This document shows, one piece after another, positions 34,931 to 43,164 of a stretch of 64,000 nucleotides of DNA (its first letter is position 1; the number at the start of each line of letters is the position of its first letter). Both the position numbers and the translations under genes were made by a program. Location of the stretch: assembly GCF_001427665.1 (NCBI RefSeq), contig NZ_LMHC01000024.1:62001-126000 (forward strand), written 5' to 3'. The notes under the pieces are model-generated. The model saw only the letters and a program-made list of their open reading frames with translations. It was not told the DNA's origin and did no database searches. Source of the stretch: Caulobacter sp. Root655 (lineage in GTDB: Bacteria > Pseudomonadota > Alphaproteobacteria > Caulobacterales > Caulobacteraceae).

Positions 34931-35039
34931 GCTCCCCCTGTGGGGGAGCTGTCGCGGAGCGACTGAGGGGGTGAGTATCTGAGACGCCCCGGCTTCTCCC
35001 CCCTCCGGCCCTTCGGGCCACCTCCCCCACAGGGGGAGG
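34931..35039. repeat. Dispersed palindromic repeat element
   Basis: About 109 bp made of nested hairpins: GCTCCCCC/GGGGGAGC (34931-34949), GTCGC/GCGAC (34951-34963), GGCCC/GGGCC (35007-35019) and CCTCCCCC/GGGGGAGG (35021-35039). The outer C-rich hairpins are near mirror images of each other, so the whole unit is a large palindrome. It lies between the TauD stop and the SDR ribosome site (AGGAG) and probably interrupts or attenuates read-through. This composition recurs in Caulobacter genomes, from memory. Confidence 0.7.
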
Positions 35040-35060
35040 ACCGAGTTTTCAGGAGTTGAA

Positions 35061-35915
35061 ATGACCCAAACCTGGCTGATCACCGGCGTGTCCGGCGGCC
35101 TCGGGCGCGAGATCGCCCTGGCGGCCCTGGCGCGCGGCGACGTCGTCGTCGGCACGGTGCGCAAGGCGCGCGACGCCGACGCCTTCGAGCTGCTGGGCGG
35201 CCACGCCCTGATCCTCGACGTCACCGACGAAGCCGCGGTGCGGGCCGGCGTCGCCAAGGCGCAAGCCCTGACCGGCCGGATCGACATCCTGGTCAACAAC
35301 GCCGGCTACGGCCTGGTCGGGGCGGTCGAAGAGGCCTCGCTCGACGAGATCCGCGCCCAGTTCGAGACCAATGTCATCGGCCCCCTGGCCCTGCTCAAGG
35401 CGGTGCTGCCGGCCATGCGCGCCCGCCGGGCCGGGCGGATCATCAACATCACCTCGGTCTCGGGCCTGGCCGTCTGGGCCGGCACCGGGGTCTATTGCGC
35501 CAGCAAGTGGGCGCTGGAGGGCCTGACCCAGACCCTGGCCGCCGAGGTCGCCGAACTTGGAATCAATGTCATCAATATCGCCCCGGGAGGCCTGCGGACG
35601 GCTTTCTCGGCCGGCTCCAAGGCGATCGTGGCGTCCAAGATCGCCGACTATGACGGCCTGGCCCGCGACGCCGAACGGATCATGGCCGACCACGCCGGCG
35701 CCGAGCCCGGCGACCCGGCCAAGGCGGCCCAGGCCATCCTCCAGGTCGCCGACGCCGACGCCCCGCCGATGCACCTGCTGCTGGGCGAGGACGCCCTGAA
35801 ATACGCCGGCTACGCGGCCGCCGCCCTGCGGGCCGACATCGACGCCTGGAAAGACCTCACCCTGTCGATCGGCTTCCCCGACGGCCCCTTCGCTGTGCAA
35901 GAGGACCACCCGTGA
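35061..35915 (+). CDS. Short-chain dehydrogenase/reductase (SDR)
   Basis: 284 residues, classical SDR. The cofactor motif is TGVSGGLG at residues 8-15, the structural NNAG is in DILVNNAGYG, and the catalytic Ser and Tyr-x3-Lys are in NITSVSGLAVWAGTGVYCASK. It oxidises or reduces an unknown alcohol/ketone using NAD(P). The ribosome site AGGAG lies 6-7 bases before the ATG. Its stop overlaps the start of the VOC gene by 4 bp (GTGA), so the two are coupled. Confidence 0.92.
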   Translation: MTQTWLITGVSGGLGREIALAALARGDVVVGTVRKARDADAFELLGGHALILDVTDEAAVRAGVAKAQALTGRIDILVNNAGYGLVGAVEEASLDEIRAQFETNVIGPLALLKAVLPAMRARRAGRIINITSVSGLAVWAGTGVYCASKWALEGLTQTLAAEVAELGINVINIAPGGLRTAFSAGSKAIVASKIADYDGLARDAERIMADHAGAEPGDPAKAAQAILQVADADAPPMHLLLGEDALKYAGYAAAALRADIDAWKDLTLSIGFPDGPFAVQEDHP

Positions 35916-36397
35916 CCAACACCCTGATCTTCGTCGACCTGGCCTCCGAAGACCCGTCCGCCGCCGGCAAGTTCTACGCCGAAGTGTTTGGCTGGGAGAA
36001 CGACGCCCGCCCCGAGGGCCTCTATCACCGCATGGTGCCGGGCGGGTTCTTCAAGAAGCCCGACGGGACCGACAGCGAGATCGGCAACCTGCACCTGGGA
36101 ATCTTCAAGGCCGCCAACGCCCGCCCCCATCCGGAGCCGACCGGCGTCGAGCCGCGCTACCTCTCGACCGACGGCCGCAAGCCGCGGATCTGGGTGCTGA
36201 TCAGCGACGACGACAGCGCCGACCGCATCCTGGACACGGCCGTCGGCCTGGGCGCCGAGCTGCTGTGGCGCGACCACTACTGGGCCGAATTCAACGGCTA
36301 CAACCACGCCTTCCGCGACCCGTGGGGCAACGAGATCCTGCTGTGGGGCAAGGCGGGGGCGAACCCGCAGATCCCGGAGAGCTATACGCGGGAGTAG
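35912..36397 (+). CDS. VOC (glyoxalase/bleomycin-resistance) superfamily protein
   Basis: 161 residues from GTG 35912, coupled to the SDR. Two beta-alpha-beta-beta-beta modules are seen (LIFVDLASEDPSAAGKFYAE and RIWVLISDDDSADRILDT), the usual paired VOC fold with a C-terminal AFRDPWGNEILLWG. Metal-binding residues cannot be assigned with confidence. VOC proteins include glyoxalases, extradiol dioxygenases and resistance proteins, so the role is open; neighbours suggest metabolism of the same compound as the SDR. Confidence 0.82.
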   Translation: MTNTLIFVDLASEDPSAAGKFYAEVFGWENDARPEGLYHRMVPGGFFKKPDGTDSEIGNLHLGIFKAANARPHPEPTGVEPRYLSTDGRKPRIWVLISDDDSADRILDTAVGLGAELLWRDHYWAEFNGYNHAFRDPWGNEILLWGKAGANPQIPESYTRE

Positions 36398-36418
36398 GTT
36401 TGCGCGCGCCCTTACGGT

Positions 36419-36449
36419 CGTCATTCCCCGCTTTATGCGGCGGATGACG
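36419..36449. terminator. Hairpin between convergent VOC and M23 genes
   Basis: CGTCAT at 36419-36424 pairs with ATGACG at 36444-36449, with a further inner CCCGC/GCGG pairing. It lies in the 66-bp gap between convergent genes and could end transcripts from both sides. Confidence 0.5.
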
Positions 36450-36463
36450 GATGTAGGGCCGTC

Positions 36464-37663
36464 CTACCGAAACTCCAGCACATCACCGTCCAGCGGCGTC
36501 TGGTCATGCCGCGCCGTCGGCGACGGCGGGCCGAACGACACCTTCGCCGTCTGGTCGAGCGCGTCGCTGATGCTCGCGGCGCCCAGGCGGTCGAAGCGGT
36601 CGATCACGAACGGCAGGCCCTCGGACTCCTCGAAGGTCGGCGCGTCGGTGACCTGGAAATGCAGATGGGGCGCATTGGCGGCGCCCGACTGGCCCAGAAG
36701 GCCGAGCACCGCGCCGCGCTTCACCCGGTCGCCGACCTTGACGGTCAGGCTGCCGGACTGGAGGTGGGCGTAGGACACGAAGACCTTGGGCGCGATCTCC
36801 AGCACCACGAAATTGCCCATCAGCGACCGGGCGGTCAGCTCGGCGGACGCGGGCGGGCTGGTCATCGGCTTGTTGTTGGGCCTGCCGTCGCGGGCGTCGC
36901 GCACCACGCCGTCGGCCACGGCCAGCACCGGCGCGCCGAAACCCGTCCAGTCGGCGTCGGTCGACTCGGCCAGTTGATCGCGCGCCACGTGGACGAGATG
37001 GCCCGCCCCGTCGAGGCCGAAGAAGTCGATGGCGTAACGCTGTGGGACGGTCACCCGGCCGTTGGCGGCCACCAGGCTTCCCCAGTGGTGGGACAGGTGA
37101 TTGCCCGGCCCCTCATGGGCCAACCAACGCCCCGCGCCCAGCGGCGGGCCGATGACGATCGGCGGCGTGGCGTCGACGACCGTGCGAACGCCGTCAACCC
37201 GGCGCCACGGCCCGTTCTCGGGCTGAAACTCCAGCTGATGGCGCAGGACCTTGGGCGGTTTGGCGCCGACCGGCAGGTCGAGCCACAGGAACAGCACCAC
37301 CCGCCCGCCGCCCTCGACCGGGACGCCGGAACCCGCCACGTCGGCCGGGTGGGCCAGCAGATCGTTGACCTGGGCGTCGATGAAACTGGCCAACGGCTTG
37401 GCGCCATCATCGGCATAGACCGTCACCCGACGCAGGCTCAGCAGGCCGGTGTCCTTGTAGAAATTGCTGACATGCAGCTCGTAGGCCAGATGGATCACCC
37501 CGTCGCTGCCGACCGTCGGCCGGGGCGGCGCCAGGACCTGAACCTCAACCGGGGCCTGGGCGAAGGCCTGGGCGGGAGCGGCGACAGCGGCCCCGACATG
37601 CGACGCCGGGAGCAGGCCCAGGAACGCCGCGTTGAGGGAGATGAGAAACCGACGCGCCTTCAC
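36464..37663 (-). CDS. M23-family metallopeptidase (LytM/NlpD-type), exported
   Basis: 399 residues from GTG 37663, preferred because GGGGAG lies eight bases upstream and a signal peptide (KARRFLISLNAAFLGLLPAS) then starts immediately; the frame itself extends to 37729. The C-terminal M23 domain (about 240-360) shows YAIDFFGLDGAGH, APVLAVADGVVRDARDG, NFVVLEIAPKVFVSYAHLQ and the final APHLHFQV. It would act on peptidoglycan or be a regulator. The N-terminal half (about 35-215) has no recognisable domain. It is an unexpected neighbour inside the catabolic block. Confidence 0.85.
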   Translation of the reverse strand: MKARRFLISLNAAFLGLLPASHVGAAVAAPAQAFAQAPVEVQVLAPPRPTVGSDGVIHLAYELHVSNFYKDTGLLSLRRVTVYADDGAKPLASFIDAQVNDLLAHPADVAGSGVPVEGGGRVVLFLWLDLPVGAKPPKVLRHQLEFQPENGPWRRVDGVRTVVDATPPIVIGPPLGAGRWLAHEGPGNHLSHHWGSLVAANGRVTVPQRYAIDFFGLDGAGHLVHVARDQLAESTDADWTGFGAPVLAVADGVVRDARDGRPNNKPMTSPPASAELTARSLMGNFVVLEIAPKVFVSYAHLQSGSLTVKVGDRVKRGAVLGLLGQSGAANAPHLHFQVTDAPTFEESEGLPFVIDRFDRLGAASISDALDQTAKVSFGPPSPTARHDQTPLDGDVLEFR

Positions 37664-37741
37664 GGACACCACTCCCCGACCGTTCCATATGTTTGAAAAC
37701 GACCGGGCCGGCTTGTCAAACCGGAACACCCGCGGCGAGAT

Positions 37742-38572
37742 TTAGCGTCCGTCATTCACGCGTTCGGGCGCGCCGACGAAGTCCTTGGCGCAATACCAGC
37801 CGCCTTGGAACGGCGCGGCGACCGGGTCCTCCGGGCCGCCGGCCAGGATCTCCCCCGCCCAGTCCTCGGCGTTATCCTTCGGTTCGTAGCCCAGGAACGC
37901 CACCTCGCGATTGTCCCAGAAATTCCGCGTGTTGGCCGAGACTCCGTAGGCGACCGCATAGCCGAAATCCAAGGCCTCGACCCCACAGCGGACCAGTTCG
38001 ACCATGTCGCGCGGGCTGACCCAGACCGACAGGTGGCGTGGGTCGGTCGGGGCGTCGCGATAGGCGCCGATCCGCAAGGACAGCACCTGCAGGCCGAACT
38101 TGTCGGCGTACATCCGGCCCATGGCCTCGCCGAACACCTTGCTGACTCCGTAGTAGCTGTCGGGCCTGGGAACCATGGTATTCGCCGTCGGCGTATCGCG
38201 GCGATGAAAGCCGGCGGCGTGATGCGACGAGGCGAACAGCACCCGCTTGACGCCCGCCAGCCGCGCGGCCTCGAACAGGTTGTGGACCCCGATGATATTG
38301 GCCGGGAGGACCTGCTCCCAGGCGTTCGTCTCGGGCTCGACGGGCACGCCGGCCATGTGAACCACGCAGTCGATCCCGGTCATCGCCGCGACCAGTGACG
38401 GGATGTCCAAGAGGTCGGCCTGGACGGTTTCTTCGCCCGGCGCGGCCGGCGGCATCGGCGCGATGTCGGCCAGGCGCATCAGGCCGTAGCGGCCGCGCAG
38501 ACCCTCGCGGATCGCGCCGCCGATGCCGCCGGCGGCGCCGAGCAGGAGGATGCGGCGGTTGGCGGGGTCCAT
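37742..38572 (-). CDS. NAD-dependent epimerase/dehydratase, uronate-dehydrogenase-like
   Basis: 276 residues of the extended SDR family. The NAD motif is LLLGAAGGIGGAIREGL near the N-terminus, the catalytic Tyr-x3-Lys is in DSYYGVSKVFGEAM, and the Ser is in VLFASSHHAAGFHRRD, a block typical of uronate dehydrogenases, which oxidise glucuronate or galacturonate to the lactone. No other uronate gene is next to it, so the assignment is by family only. A large palindromic repeat separates it from the upstream TauD gene. Confidence 0.82.
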   Translation of the reverse strand: MDPANRRILLLGAAGGIGGAIREGLRGRYGLMRLADIAPMPPAAPGEETVQADLLDIPSLVAAMTGIDCVVHMAGVPVEPETNAWEQVLPANIIGVHNLFEAARLAGVKRVLFASSHHAAGFHRRDTPTANTMVPRPDSYYGVSKVFGEAMGRMYADKFGLQVLSLRIGAYRDAPTDPRHLSVWVSPRDMVELVRCGVEALDFGYAVAYGVSANTRNFWDNREVAFLGYEPKDNAEDWAGEILAGGPEDPVAAPFQGGWYCAKDFVGAPERVNDGR

Positions 38573-38583
38573 CTACAAACTCC

Positions 38584-38698
38584 CTGTCATCCCGGACGTA
38601 CCCCGGCGAAAGCCGGGGGAAGATCCGGGACCGCCGGAAGCGCTGAGTTCACGCGTCGGTCCCGGATCGGCGCGCTGCGCGCTTGTCCGGGATGACAG
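38584..38698. repeat. Dispersed palindromic repeat element with perfect 14-bp terminal inverted repeats
   Basis: Ends CTGTCATCCCGGAC (38584-38597) and GTCCGGGATGACAG (38685-38698) are perfect inverted copies. Inside are CCCCGGC/GCCGGGG (38601-38618) and GATCCGGGACCG/CGGTCCCGGATC (38622-38633 with 38657-38668). The whole 115 bp can fold into a cruciform with side arms. It lies between the TauD-type and uronate-dehydrogenase-like genes, both read leftward, and may separate their transcripts. Confidence 0.75.
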
Positions 38699-38724
38699 CC
38701 GTGATTGGATGGAGTGCTTCGAGC

Positions 38725-39537
38725 CTAGAACGGCTTGTCGCCCGCCACCGTCACCCGGAAACCCGTCCGTGTGTCCGGGAAGTAGTCCCAGATCGCCTGG
38801 TGCCAGGTGCAGCGGTTGTCCCAGAAGGCCACCGAGTTCTTCTGCCAGCGGAAGCGCACCTGGAAGTCGGGGTTCGACGCGTGTTGATAGAGGTAGCTGA
38901 GGATCGCCGCGCTCTCGGCCTTGGTCAGGCCGGCGACGTGGGTGGTGTAGGACGGGTTGACGAACAGGCTCTTGCGACCGCTGACCGGATGGGTGCGGAC
39001 GATCGGGTGGGTCGAGCAATTGTACTTGCGGTCGATGTCCGGGAAGATCGCCTTGTAGACCGGGTTGGCGTCGTGCACCGCCGACAGGCCTTCCAGATAG
39101 GCCTTCATCCGATCCGACAGGGTCTCGTAGGCCGCGTACATGCTGGCGAAGCAGGTGTCGCCGCCGTCGTCGGGCAGGACCTTCATGTGCAGAATGCTGC
39201 CCAGCGGCGGCTCGGGGTCGCAGGTCAGGTCCGAATGCCAGTTCTCGCCGGCCACGAACCTGGAATTGGCGTCGGCGTGGATGGCGACGATCTCGGGATG
39301 GCCCTCGATGCCGGGCACGCCCGAATGGATGGCCAGGTTTCCGAACTTGCGGCCGAAATCCTTGTGGGCCTCGTGGTCCATCTCCTGGTCGCGAAAGAAG
39401 ATCACCTGGTACTGGGTCAGGGCCTGGTGCAGCTCCTCGAACTGGCGGTTCGACAGGGGCTGGCCCAGATCCACCCCGAAGATCTCGGCGCCGATCCGGC
39501 GGGTCATCGGCCTCACATCGAGCACGTCGTAAGCCAT
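38725..39537 (-). CDS. TauD/TfdA family Fe(II)/2-oxoglutarate dioxygenase (second copy)
   Basis: 270 residues from ATG 39537, chosen because GGAG sits nine bases upstream; a start at 39552 is possible. The iron triad is visible in ENWHSDLTCDPEP and RCTWHQAIWDYFP, with the C-terminal Arg in FRVTVAGDKPF. It contains THPIVRTHPVSGRKSLFVN, typical of alkylsulfonate/taurine-type enzymes. It is the last gene of the tightly spaced flavin-monooxygenase operon (15-bp gap after the flavin reductase). It is clearly a paralogue of the enzyme at 34068 but not a recent duplicate. Confidence 0.9.
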   Translation of the reverse strand: MAYDVLDVRPMTRRIGAEIFGVDLGQPLSNRQFEELHQALTQYQVIFFRDQEMDHEAHKDFGRKFGNLAIHSGVPGIEGHPEIVAIHADANSRFVAGENWHSDLTCDPEPPLGSILHMKVLPDDGGDTCFASMYAAYETLSDRMKAYLEGLSAVHDANPVYKAIFPDIDRKYNCSTHPIVRTHPVSGRKSLFVNPSYTTHVAGLTKAESAAILSYLYQHASNPDFQVRFRWQKNSVAFWDNRCTWHQAIWDYFPDTRTGFRVTVAGDKPF

Positions 39538-39552
39538 GCGGCGCAACTCCAA

Positions 39553-40044
39553 CTAAACGTTCAGAAAACCGCCGCGCACGTAGACGAGCGGGGCCTTGGC
39601 TTCATCGACCACGACGCGCAGGACGCGGCCGACCAGGATCTCGTGATCGCCGCCGTCATGAGCGGCGTGCAGCTCACATTCGACGGCCGCCGCGCAGCCG
39701 GCCAGCACCGGCGCGCCGCACACCCCCGTCTCGACGGCGGTCAGGGCGAAGCGGTCGTCGGCCCCGCTCTTGGCGAAGCGGTGGGCCAGGTCGCCCTGCT
39801 CGGCCGACAGGATGTTGACGCAGAACGTCCTGGCCTGGCTCAGGGCCGCCAGGGTGCGGCTGTCGCGCTTGAGGCAGACCATGACCAGCGGCGGGTCCAG
39901 CGACACCGCGCTGAAGGCGCTGACCGTGGTGCCGACCAGGCGGCCCTCGTGACAGGTAGTGACCACCGTCACCCCGGCCGCGAAACTGCCCATGGCCTTG
40001 CGGAAGTCCGACGGCTCCGGCGCGAGTTCCTTCACCGCGCCCAT
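39553..40044 (-). CDS. Flavin reductase, RutF/HpaC-like
   Basis: 163 residues from ATG 40044, sharing a base with the stop of the M20 gene. The flavin reductase-like domain covers nearly the whole protein: FRKAMGSFAAGVTVVTTCHE, GTTVSAFSAVSLDPPLVMVC, FCVNILSAEQ and the C-terminal LVYVRGGF. It supplies reduced FMN by NAD(P)H oxidation to a partner monooxygenase, here most likely the RutA-like enzyme three genes upstream. This pairing follows the RutA/RutF arrangement. Confidence 0.9.
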   Translation of the reverse strand: MGAVKELAPEPSDFRKAMGSFAAGVTVVTTCHEGRLVGTTVSAFSAVSLDPPLVMVCLKRDSRTLAALSQARTFCVNILSAEQGDLAHRFAKSGADDRFALTAVETGVCGAPVLAGCAAAVECELHAAHDGGDHEILVGRVLRVVVDEAKAPLVYVRGGFLNV

Positions 40045-41429
40045 CAGCCGTTCCCGAATGGGTTGTCGGGATAGACCGCCGAGGCCGGACGCTTGGCGCC
40101 GTTCTCGGGATCGGCCCGGCCGCAGACCGCCAGGGCGGTCAGGGCATAGACCAGGGCGCTGTCGACCAGGTCCTGGGGCGTGGGCCGCCAGCGCTTGAAG
40201 CCGGTGGTGATGGCCGGGATGCGATGCATGTTGAAGACGTTGTGGTCGCGCCACATGCTGGAATAGACCGGGTTGGCCAGCGCCACGGGGTGACCCAGGC
40301 TCAGCTTGGTGGCGTCGTCGACGGCGGCGACCAGCGGGGCCACCTCGCGGGCGTCGGCCTCGAAACCATGGCGCACCACCACCGGCTCGATGTCGATGCG
40401 TCCCAGGCCGGCCTCGCGGACCATGGCCTCCAGCGAATGCTGGACGTCGGCCACCCGCTGCTTCGGATTGAGGCCGACCTCGAGATAGAGGTTCACCAGC
40501 TCGGTGCCGGCCCCGAAGGCGAACGGAATGCCGCCGCGGATCGAGGCGATCTGCGACTTGGGCTGGGCCACGCCGCCCGGGCTGTCATAGCGGCTGTTCT
40601 TCTCCCACTCGCCGCTCCAGGCGTGGATGGCGTCGGTCAGCCGGCCGATCTTGTAGATCGGGTTGGGGTGCTGGGCCGCCGTCGCCGGCTGGTCGAGCAG
40701 CGGGGTGAACACCCCCTCGCCCCAGACCTGGAAGCGGAACACCGCATAGCCGCAGCCCACCCAGGTCAGGCCGAAGTCGCAGCCCTCGGCGGCGATGGCG
40801 TAGTCGGGGGCCACGCCGCCGTGGTGGAACAGGTAGTGGGCCCCGATGTCCTTGCCCATATAGGCCACGCCCCGGTGCTCCTCGATCGGCTCGGGGCCGA
40901 TCTCGCCGGGACAGGCGGTCAGGTACATCTTGCCGGCCAGCTCGTAGCCGGCGGTCTTCAGGGCCTTGGCGGCAATGAGGAAGCAGCTCAATGGGCCGCG
41001 ATCATTGGCGATCGGGTAGCCGTAGAGCTTGCCGTCCTCCAGCCAGCATTTCTCCCATTCGGGATTGGCCATCGTCTCGGGGCTGTACTTGTAGGCGTCG
41101 AGGTCGGGGTTCCAGGTCGGCGCCTCGGTGTCGAGGTGGGCGGTGAACAGCAGGTTCTTGCCGACGCCCTTGCCGCCGTGCGTGCCAATGATGTTCGGAC
41201 GTTCCGGCGTGGCCCCCACCTTGCGCGGCGAAAAGCCCTCGCGCGCCATCCAGTCGTGGACGTAGTTGGCGACCTCCAGCTCCTTGCCCGACGGCGCGGG
41301 GATGTTGCCCAGGGTCAGGGCCAGCTCGACGATCTCGTCCTGGCTGATCGCGGCGGCGATGGCGGCGCGGTCGGCGTCGGTGACGGCGTAGGGCGCGCTG
41401 GCGCCCAGGGGCGGAAATCCATCGGCCAT
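40044..41429 (-). CDS. M20-family metallohydrolase (amidohydrolase/deacylase)
   Basis: 461 residues from ATG 41429. Metal ligands of the M20 fold are visible at His98 (AHLDTE), Asp143 (ANDRGPLSC), Glu176 (CPGEIGPEP) and probably Glu215 (AAEGCDFG); a dimerisation insert follows. In well-studied M20 enzymes the residue before the Glu ligand is the catalytic Glu; here it is Gly175 (PGEIG). The family hydrolyses N-acyl or carbamoyl amides and peptides. It starts 2 bp after the cysteine hydrolase stop, inside the flavin-monooxygenase operon, so it probably processes an amide intermediate of the same pathway. Confidence 0.87.
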   Translation of the reverse strand: MADGFPPLGASAPYAVTDADRAAIAAAISQDEIVELALTLGNIPAPSGKELEVANYVHDWMAREGFSPRKVGATPERPNIIGTHGGKGVGKNLLFTAHLDTEAPTWNPDLDAYKYSPETMANPEWEKCWLEDGKLYGYPIANDRGPLSCFLIAAKALKTAGYELAGKMYLTACPGEIGPEPIEEHRGVAYMGKDIGAHYLFHHGGVAPDYAIAAEGCDFGLTWVGCGYAVFRFQVWGEGVFTPLLDQPATAAQHPNPIYKIGRLTDAIHAWSGEWEKNSRYDSPGGVAQPKSQIASIRGGIPFAFGAGTELVNLYLEVGLNPKQRVADVQHSLEAMVREAGLGRIDIEPVVVRHGFEADAREVAPLVAAVDDATKLSLGHPVALANPVYSSMWRDHNVFNMHRIPAITTGFKRWRPTPQDLVDSALVYALTALAVCGRADPENGAKRPASAVYPDNPFGNG

Positions 41430-41431
41430 AC

Positions 41432-42091
41432 TCAAGCAGCCCCTTTCCAGGCGCGCGCGACCGCCGCCGTGTCGGTGAGGATCGCGCTGTTCAGTTCCAT
41501 CACCTTCAGCGACGCCGCGTGGATGTCGGCCTCGTAGGCGGCGCAGGCGTCGGCGGCGACGAACACGTGGTAGTCGAGGTCGAAGGCGTCGCGCACGGTG
41601 CTGTCGACGCAGCACTCGGTGGTCAGGCCGGCCACCACCAGGGTGTCGACATCCATCTCCGTCAGCTTGACGTCCAGGTCGGTGCCGACGAAACCGCTGT
41701 AGCGGGTCTTGGACACCACCCGTTCGCCCGGCAGGGGCTTGGGACCGTAGAAGTCCGAGCCCACGGCGCCGGCCCGGCACAGGGCCGCGTCGACGTCGGG
41801 ATCCCCGCCGCGACGGCGCATGCGCTCGTTCCAGGCCGGGGAGTCGGTCTCGGGCGTCGTCGACAGGCCGACGAACACCACCGGCACGCCGGCGGCGCGG
41901 GCGCTGTCGGCCAGGGCTTGCGCGGCGGCCAGGGCCGGCGCGACCACGCTCATGTCGATGAAGGCCCCCAGCACGCCGTCGGGCGAGGCGAAGTCGACCT
42001 GCATGTCGATGATCAGTACCGCCGTGCGGCCGGGCGCGATCCAGCCGGCCAGGTCGCCCGTGGTTGCGGCGGTCGGGTTCACGGCGTTCAC
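41432..42091 (-). CDS. Isochorismatase-like cysteine hydrolase, RutB-like
   Basis: 219 residues. The catalytic triad residues lie in VLIIDMQVDFASPD (Asp), KTRYSGFVGT (Lys) and VAGLTTECCVDSTVRDAF (Cys). The KTRYSGF and STVRDAF blocks parallel RutB (ureidoacrylate amidohydrolase), and the same fold includes NicF maleamate amidase and N-carbamoylsarcosine amidase. It would release ammonia or a carbamate from the product of the adjacent RutA-like monooxygenase, whose gene it overlaps by 4 bp. Confidence 0.9.
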   Translation of the reverse strand: MNAVNPTAATTGDLAGWIAPGRTAVLIIDMQVDFASPDGVLGAFIDMSVVAPALAAAQALADSARAAGVPVVFVGLSTTPETDSPAWNERMRRRGGDPDVDAALCRAGAVGSDFYGPKPLPGERVVSKTRYSGFVGTDLDVKLTEMDVDTLVVAGLTTECCVDSTVRDAFDLDYHVFVAADACAAYEADIHAASLKVMELNSAILTDTAAVARAWKGAA

Positions 42092-43152
42092 GAATAGACC
42101 GCCCGCAGGCCCGGCAGGATGTCAGAGCCGAACATGGTCAGGCCCTCGACATAGTCGGGGAAAATCAGCATCAGGCCGTCCAGCTCGCAATAGGTGACGA
42201 ACTCCTCGACCTGGGCGGCGCAGGAACTCGGCGAGCCGACCACGGTGTGGGTCATGAAGGCGCCCTGCTGGGCTGCGACGGAACTCAGCTTCTCGGCCGG
42301 CACGCCCCAGCTGGCCAGCATGGCCAGGATCGCGCCCATGTCGGCGCCGTCCTTGTAGTGCTCGACCAAACCTTGCGCCTTCGCGTCGGTGTCGCCGTGG
42401 ACAATGGTGCACATGGCGTAGGTCTTGATGGTCTTGCCCATGCCCTCGGCCGCCTTCTTGGCCCGCAGCGAGGCGTCGCGGCGCTCGTCGGGCGTGCGGC
42501 CGCCGATGAAGCAGATGTCGGCCTCGCGCACCGAGAACTGGAAGCCACGGTCCGACATGCCAGCGCAGATCAGCTCGGGACGCGGCTTGGACAGCGGCTT
42601 GGGCTTGGACTGGCAGTCCTTCATCGTGAAGAACTTGCCGGCGAAGTCGACGCTGTCCTCGGCCCACAGGCGCTTGACCACCGTGGTCCATTCCTCGGTC
42701 AGGGCGTAGCGGTCGTCATGGCTGAGGCTGTCGTCCCAGGCCCCCATCTGGTCGAACTCGCCCTTGTAGGCGCCCGCCACGATGTTGAGGCCCGCGCGGC
42801 CGCCGCTGATGTGGTCGAGAGTGGAAATTAGCTTCGCGGCCACCGCCGGGTTCTGCAGCAGCGGATGGATAGTGGCCCAGATGCGGACGCTCGAAGTGGC
42901 CTCGGCGATGCCGGCCATCATCGTCACCGACTCCAGGGCCGTGCCCCAGTGGTCGGTCTCGCCGCCGAAGCCGCGGAACTTGCCCATCGACATCACGAAG
43001 TCCATGCCGACCTGGTCGGCGGTGACCGCCGCGGCCTTGTTCTGCTGGTAGAGGCCGTCGAGGACCGGCGTGGTCTTGGAGATGATCCAGCCGCCGTTGG
43101 CGACCGGCAGGAACACCCCGAAGTCCTTGTGCTTGGATGGGCTGTGGAACAT
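42088..43152 (-). CDS. LLM-class flavin-dependent monooxygenase, RutA-like
   Basis: 354 residues of the bacterial luciferase-like family. It follows E. coli RutA in several blocks: FGVFLPVANGGWIIS, MSMGKFRGFGGETDHW, ISTLDHISGGRAGLNIV, FFTMKDC and LICAGMSDRGFQFSVREAD. RutA opens the uracil ring by oxidative C-N cleavage using reduced FMN, and related enzymes open other N-heterocycles. The full Rut set (RutC, RutD, RutE, RutG) is absent here, so the substrate probably is not uracil. It leads the operon with the cysteine hydrolase, M20 enzyme, flavin reductase and TauD. Confidence 0.9.
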   Translation of the reverse strand: MFHSPSKHKDFGVFLPVANGGWIISKTTPVLDGLYQQNKAAAVTADQVGMDFVMSMGKFRGFGGETDHWGTALESVTMMAGIAEATSSVRIWATIHPLLQNPAVAAKLISTLDHISGGRAGLNIVAGAYKGEFDQMGAWDDSLSHDDRYALTEEWTTVVKRLWAEDSVDFAGKFFTMKDCQSKPKPLSKPRPELICAGMSDRGFQFSVREADICFIGGRTPDERRDASLRAKKAAEGMGKTIKTYAMCTIVHGDTDAKAQGLVEHYKDGADMGAILAMLASWGVPAEKLSSVAAQQGAFMTHTVVGSPSSCAAQVEEFVTYCELDGLMLIFPDYVEGLTMFGSDILPGLRAVYS

Positions 43153-43164
43153 GGCGCTTCCTCC

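Noticed and set aside
33770..34966. A 398-codon frame across the Rieske/TauD gap
   Set aside because: Its sequence is Arg/His/Pro-rich and overlaps the TauD gene in a different frame; no domain is visible.
38585..39019. A 148-codon minus-strand frame across the palindromic element
   Set aside because: It runs through the repeat and the 3' end of the TauD-type gene in another frame, so it is a shadow.
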